A program made the position numbers and the translations under genes. Shown here one piece after another: positions 8,301 to 10,159 of a stretch of 10,159 bases of DNA (position 1 is the first letter of the stretch; the number at the start of each line of letters is the position of its first letter). Under the pieces are notes generated by a model. The model was given only the letters and a program-made list of their open reading frames with translations, had not been told where the DNA came from and made no database searches. Source of the DNA: Dysgonamonadaceae bacterium (GTDB lineage: Bacteria > Bacteroidota > Bacteroidia > Bacteroidales > Azobacteroidaceae); contig JAITAH010000148.1 of assembly GCA_031284225.1 (NCBI GenBank), positions 1-10,159 on the forward strand, given 5' to 3'.

Positions 8301-9493
8301 AACGTATATTGATTGGTTGCCGGATCATAGACGACCAGACCGGCGCTTCCGATTCCCATCCAGATTTTATTGTTGTCGTCCACGTAAAGACTTCGCACAT
8401 TATTGGTTGATTTCCGGGTTTTGACCGTATCTAATGCATTGGCGTGAAAGGTGGTTTCGGCGGTAGTGATAACGCTGGCGCCGCCGCCCAACATTCCCAG
8501 CCACATCAGTCCGCGGTTGTCGCAGATAATCGAGTTGACTTCGTTATAGGGCAAATCGGACTGATTCGGCAGGTAATTAGTAAATGAAAAAGGGTCGTTC
8601 CGATCTTTGAGAATGCTCAAACCGTTTTTGGATCCGACCCAGATGCAACCGGTAGTCACATCCTGCGAGAGGGCATAAACGGTATTGTTGCAAAAACTTC
8701 CCGGACGATGAGCATCGTTCTCGTAATGAATGTAGGACACTTTTTGAAGGTCATAAGGATTTTCGAGGCGGACAAGGCCGTATCCCCATGTGCCGATCCA
8801 TATCGTGTGTCGATTGTCCTCGAAAAGCACATGGGCGGAATTTTGAGCGTTGAGCGGCGGATAAGTATAAAAGAGGCCTTCGACGGGGTCGTAACGCGCC
8901 ACGCCTTCGTTCCAGGTACCGATCCATACATTATCGCGGAAATCTAAAAGCAGCGACTTGATGTTGCTGCCGTGAAACCGGTTTCCGGTATTTCGCGCCT
9001 GACAGTGCACAAACGAGTCTTTTTCTATAATATATTGATAAAGTCCGTTTTCCGTTCCAATCCATACCTTGTTTTGAGGGGTGGGAAGCAGCGCTTGGAT
9101 ATTCCGGTTGATTCCTTTATCGAGCGTTATTTGCCGGATTTCGCCGGTAATTTTATTCAGCACATCCAGGCCGTTGTCGGTTCCTATCCAAATCTGGTTT
9201 TTCCCGTCTTCGGCAATCACATTCAGTTTATTGCTCGACAGTAAGCCGGGTGAATATAAATTTGATTTGTAGGTTTTGATCTGATAACCGTCGTAACGGC
9301 ACAATCCATCGCGGGTGGCCATCCAAAGATAACCTTCCCTGTCCTGATAAATCTGCCTAACTTCATCGGTCGGCAAGCCGTTGCTGGTGGACAGCGTGTT
9401 GATCACTTGCCATCTTTCTGCTTGCAGATAGGAGCCGGTACAAAACAAGGCAAGGATAAACAGGATTTCCCGTTTAAAAAAATATGCTATCAT
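5399..9493 (-). CDS. Hybrid two-component system sensor kinase/response regulator (HTCS)
   Basis: A 1364-residue one-protein signalling chain of the type that controls glycan-use loci in Bacteroidota. Residues 1-25 are a signal peptide or anchor. About 14 propeller repeats of the form xxDxxGxxWIGTxxGLxxY run from residue 48 to 668 (for example 93-113, 181-202, 560-581), enough for two seven-bladed propellers in the periplasm. A Y_Y_Y domain follows (about 715-795, YRLNGFDREWQY at 742-753), then one membrane helix (about 804-821). The kinase has His859 in ITHEFLTPLT, the N box NLLSNAAKYN (969-978), DNGKGIS (1004-1010) and GTGIGLSL (1033-1040). The receiver has Glu1116-Asp1117, phospho-acceptor Asp1159 in SDIMMPEMDG, Thr1189 and Lys1211. 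An AraC-type helix-turn-helix occupies about 1255-1360. All catalytic residues are intact, so it should be active. It probably senses a sugar released from the glycan and activates susCD, which begins 213 bp downstream on the same strand. Confidence 0.97.
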   Translation of the reverse strand: MIAYFFKREILFILALFCTGSYLQAERWQVINTLSTSNGLPTDEVRQIYQDREGYLWMATRDGLCRYDGYQIKTYKSNLYSPGLLSSNKLNVIAEDGKNQIWIGTDNGLDVLNKITGEIRQITLDKGINRNIQALLPTPQNKVWIGTENGLYQYIIEKDSFVHCQARNTGNRFHGSNIKSLLLDFRDNVWIGTWNEGVARYDPVEGLFYTYPPLNAQNSAHVLFEDNRHTIWIGTWGYGLVRLENPYDLQKVSYIHYENDAHRPGSFCNNTVYALSQDVTTGCIWVGSKNGLSILKDRNDPFSFTNYLPNQSDLPYNEVNSIICDNRGLMWLGMLGGGASVITTAETTFHANALDTVKTRKSTNNVRSLYVDDNNKIWMGIGSAGLVVYDPATNQYTFCEQHPDFRSNPIYSSIYHITRIGNAYWLATYGQGVFIYQPDHPSQKLKNISVDTRPRINSERIFYIKEDHNHQIWIGTTDGVSVYHPETEEITEYPYLGLPENGTSCSVYNILQINKHTMWIATRENGVFRLTIDEQTSQILKTDSYTTADNRLNNDHIQCIFLDSRGTLWIGSEGGGLSYYDEPKAAFICVQKVCNLPGDIVYNITEDKQGRLWLATNAGLVMLKDGKPSYFTIANGLLDNYFNRNAFFYAPDGALYVGGHQGYNYFYPDRLQIPEFVSPLVITDIKIYNKSLETMDGKLRNKISTGAPGYTSKIRLPYNYNNFSIEFAALNFLNPKQSAYSYRLNGFDREWQYADASRRYAFYNNLKTGNYHFQLRLLNDNGIWSKCIDLQVEILPPFWRTWWAYSGYGVILAWIVFVIIRMTKNRLMMKNAIRMKDLEKQKIEELNHAKLQFFTNITHEFLTPLTILSASLDELKIISPEYDKYYAMMENNITRLIRLMQQILEFRKAETGNLKLKVSKGDIALFVRNSVENFNPLMKKKKIHFSLMCDPDTIPAYFDPDKLDKIVFNLLSNAAKYNTSGGFVLVDLSYSPEGNEYVCISVKDNGKGISPQEIGGLFKRFYEGDYRRFNTIGTGIGLSLTKDLVTLHKGEITVESEVDKGAVFRVKIPITIDFYEESEIDSCSYASVHPPVEELLENQEEIPDGKRKKYNLLLIEDNEDLLQVMVKLLGREYNIYTATNGHEGIRVLHEEYIDLTISDIMMPEMDGIEFCQYVKSNFELSHVPIILLTAKNREEDRIDAYDSGADGFISKPFNLSVLHSKIKNLLNAKERAVKEFNKQLVIETGNTHYTSLDEKFLNQAIACVHEHIDNAAFDPQQFAAAMNTSKSTLYKKLKSLTGRNISSFLRITRLKMACKIIQEKEKIRVSELAYAVGFNDPKYFSVCFKKEFGMVPKEYLEKLLAEKN

Positions 9494-9513
9494 CTTAGTT
9501 AGAAAAACAGGAA

Positions 9514-9547
9514 CAAATTTAGCATAAAATCCTCAATTATACACAAA
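9514..9547 (-). promoter_or_regulatory. Promoter of the hybrid regulator gene
   Basis: On the minus strand a TTTG (9547-9544) and a TAAATTTG (9521-9514) match the Bacteroidota -33 and -7 boxes with a 22-bp spacer, slightly longer than usual. Transcription would start near 9507, about 14 nt before the ATG at 9493. Unlike the two promoters downstream, this one has both boxes, which fits low constitutive expression of a sensor. Confidence 0.5.
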
Positions 9548-9640
9548 CGGATAAAAATAGATAAAAGACAAAAGACGGAAGAAAATAGAGCCGGACTTAT
9601 AAGACCGTGAATAGAAAACTGCGTTACTTTATAATCCTGC
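9548..9640. other. Rest of the gap between trmD and the hybrid regulator gene
   Basis: AT-rich spacer with A-rich stretches (9549-9588). It contains an imperfect palindrome centred on CTTATAAG (9596-9603) with no loop. I see no convincing terminator hairpin after trmD here and no small gene or RNA. Confidence 0.5.
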
Positions 9641-10159
9641 TCACAAAACAGCCAAATCCGGCCGCAACTGCTGCGTCCGTTCGATGGACTGTTGCAACTC
9701 CCATTCCCGGATTTTAGCCTCGTGTCCCGAAAGCAGCACTTCCGGAACCCGCCAGCCTTTATAATCGGCCGGCCGGGTATAAACGGGCGGAGCTAACAAA
9801 CCGTCCTGAAACGAATCGGAAAGCGCCGATTGCTCATCCCCGATCACGCCCGGAATCAGGCGCACAATAGCGTCGGACATGACGGCCGCCGCCAGTTCGC
9901 CGCCCGTCAGCACATAGTCGCCAATGGAAATCTCGCGCGTAATCAGATGTTCGCGGATGCGATAATCAATGCCCTTGTAGTGTCCGCAAAGGATAATCAG
10001 GTTTTGCAGCAAGGAAAGTTGATTCGCCGTTTTCTGATTGAACGTTTCGCCGTCGGGCGAAGTATAAATCACTTCATCGTAAGTCCGTTGGGATTTCAGG
10101 AATGTGATTGCCCGGTCAATCGGTTCGCATTGCAACACCATGCCCGCCTGTCCGCCGAA
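9641..10159 (-). CDS. trmD: tRNA (guanine-37-N1)-methyltransferase TrmD (3' part)
   Basis: The C-terminal 172 residues of TrmD; the first part lies beyond the right edge, because the reading frame stays open through [15 protein letters not shown] at the window end, which matches the family's internal (Y/F)GGxAGMV motif. The ATG at 10141 is therefore an internal methionine and not the start. TrmD uses S-adenosylmethionine to methylate G37 next to the anticodon and prevents +1 frameshifting. Counting from that internal Met, the SPOUT trefoil-knot motifs are [11 protein letters not shown] (26-36), LCGHYKGID (51-59) and [14 protein letters not shown] (70-83). The catalytic-region residues equivalent to E. 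coli Arg154 and Asp169 are present (Arg94 in VRLIPGVIG and Asp109 in SALSDSF). The tail has [20 protein letters not shown] and a normal ending. It is a housekeeping gene unrelated in function to the glycan locus and marks its chromosomal edge. Confidence 0.97.
   Translation of the reverse strand, partial: FGGQAGMVLQCEPIDRAITFLKSQRTYDEVIYTSPDGETFNQKTANQLSLLQNLIILCGHYKGIDYRIREHLITREISIGDYVLTGGELAAAVMSDAIVRLIPGVIGDEQSALSDSFQDGLLAPPVYTRPADYKGWRVPEVLLSGHEAKIREWELQQSIERTQQLRPDLAVL

Noticed and set aside
9590..9606. Palindrome around CTTATAAG downstream of trmD as a terminator
   Set aside because: The arms have a mismatch and there is no loop, so an RNA hairpin cannot form well, and no T run follows directly.
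10124..10141. ATG at 10141 as the start of a short 166-residue methyltransferase
   Set aside because: The frame stays open to the window edge, and the residues before this Met (FGGQAG) belong to the conserved TrmD motif, so the true start is outside the window.

Overview
The window is a piece of a Bacteroidota chromosome, most likely Bacteroidales. The evidence is a SusC/SusD outer-membrane pair, a one-protein hybrid two-component system, AT-rich start regions without Shine-Dalgarno sequences, and promoter boxes of the TAnnTTTG type. The exact genus cannot be read from the sequence. All five genes lie on the minus strand, so they are read from the right end of the window to the left.

Layout in transcription order: (1) the 3' part of trmD, a housekeeping tRNA methyltransferase, cut by the right edge (9641-10159); (2) a 147-bp gap with a recognisable promoter for the next gene; (3) a 1364-residue hybrid two-component sensor/regulator (5399-9493) with 14 beta-propeller repeats, a Y_Y_Y domain, one transmembrane segment, a histidine kinase, a receiver and an AraC-type DNA-binding domain; (4) a 213-bp regulatory gap holding a perfect 9-bp direct repeat spaced 21 bp, a -7 box and a perfect 9-bp inverted repeat; (5) a SusC-like TonB-dependent transporter (2159-5185) and (6), 24 bp on, its SusD-like lipoprotein partner (431-2134); (7) a 179-bp gap with a terminator-like hairpin, a run of ten A/T pairs and another -7 box; (8) the first 83 codons of a secreted glycoside hydrolase family 2 enzyme of the beta-galactosidase type, cut by the left edge (1-251).

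Items 3-8 form a polysaccharide (or oligosaccharide) utilisation locus inserted next to trmD. The expected working is as follows. The surface SusD captures a glycan and SusC imports it with TonB energy. The periplasmic glycoside hydrolase trims it. The resulting sugar is sensed by the periplasmic propellers of the hybrid regulator, which phosphorylates its own receiver and activates the susC promoter, probably by binding the direct repeat. The presence of a beta-galactosidase-type enzyme hints at a beta-galactoside-containing substrate, but the rest of the locus lies outside the window. The gene content is a known type. The less described material is in the two gaps around susCD. No insertion sequence, CRISPR array, tRNA, rRNA or riboswitch was recognised, and no gene-free stretch exceeds 300 bp.
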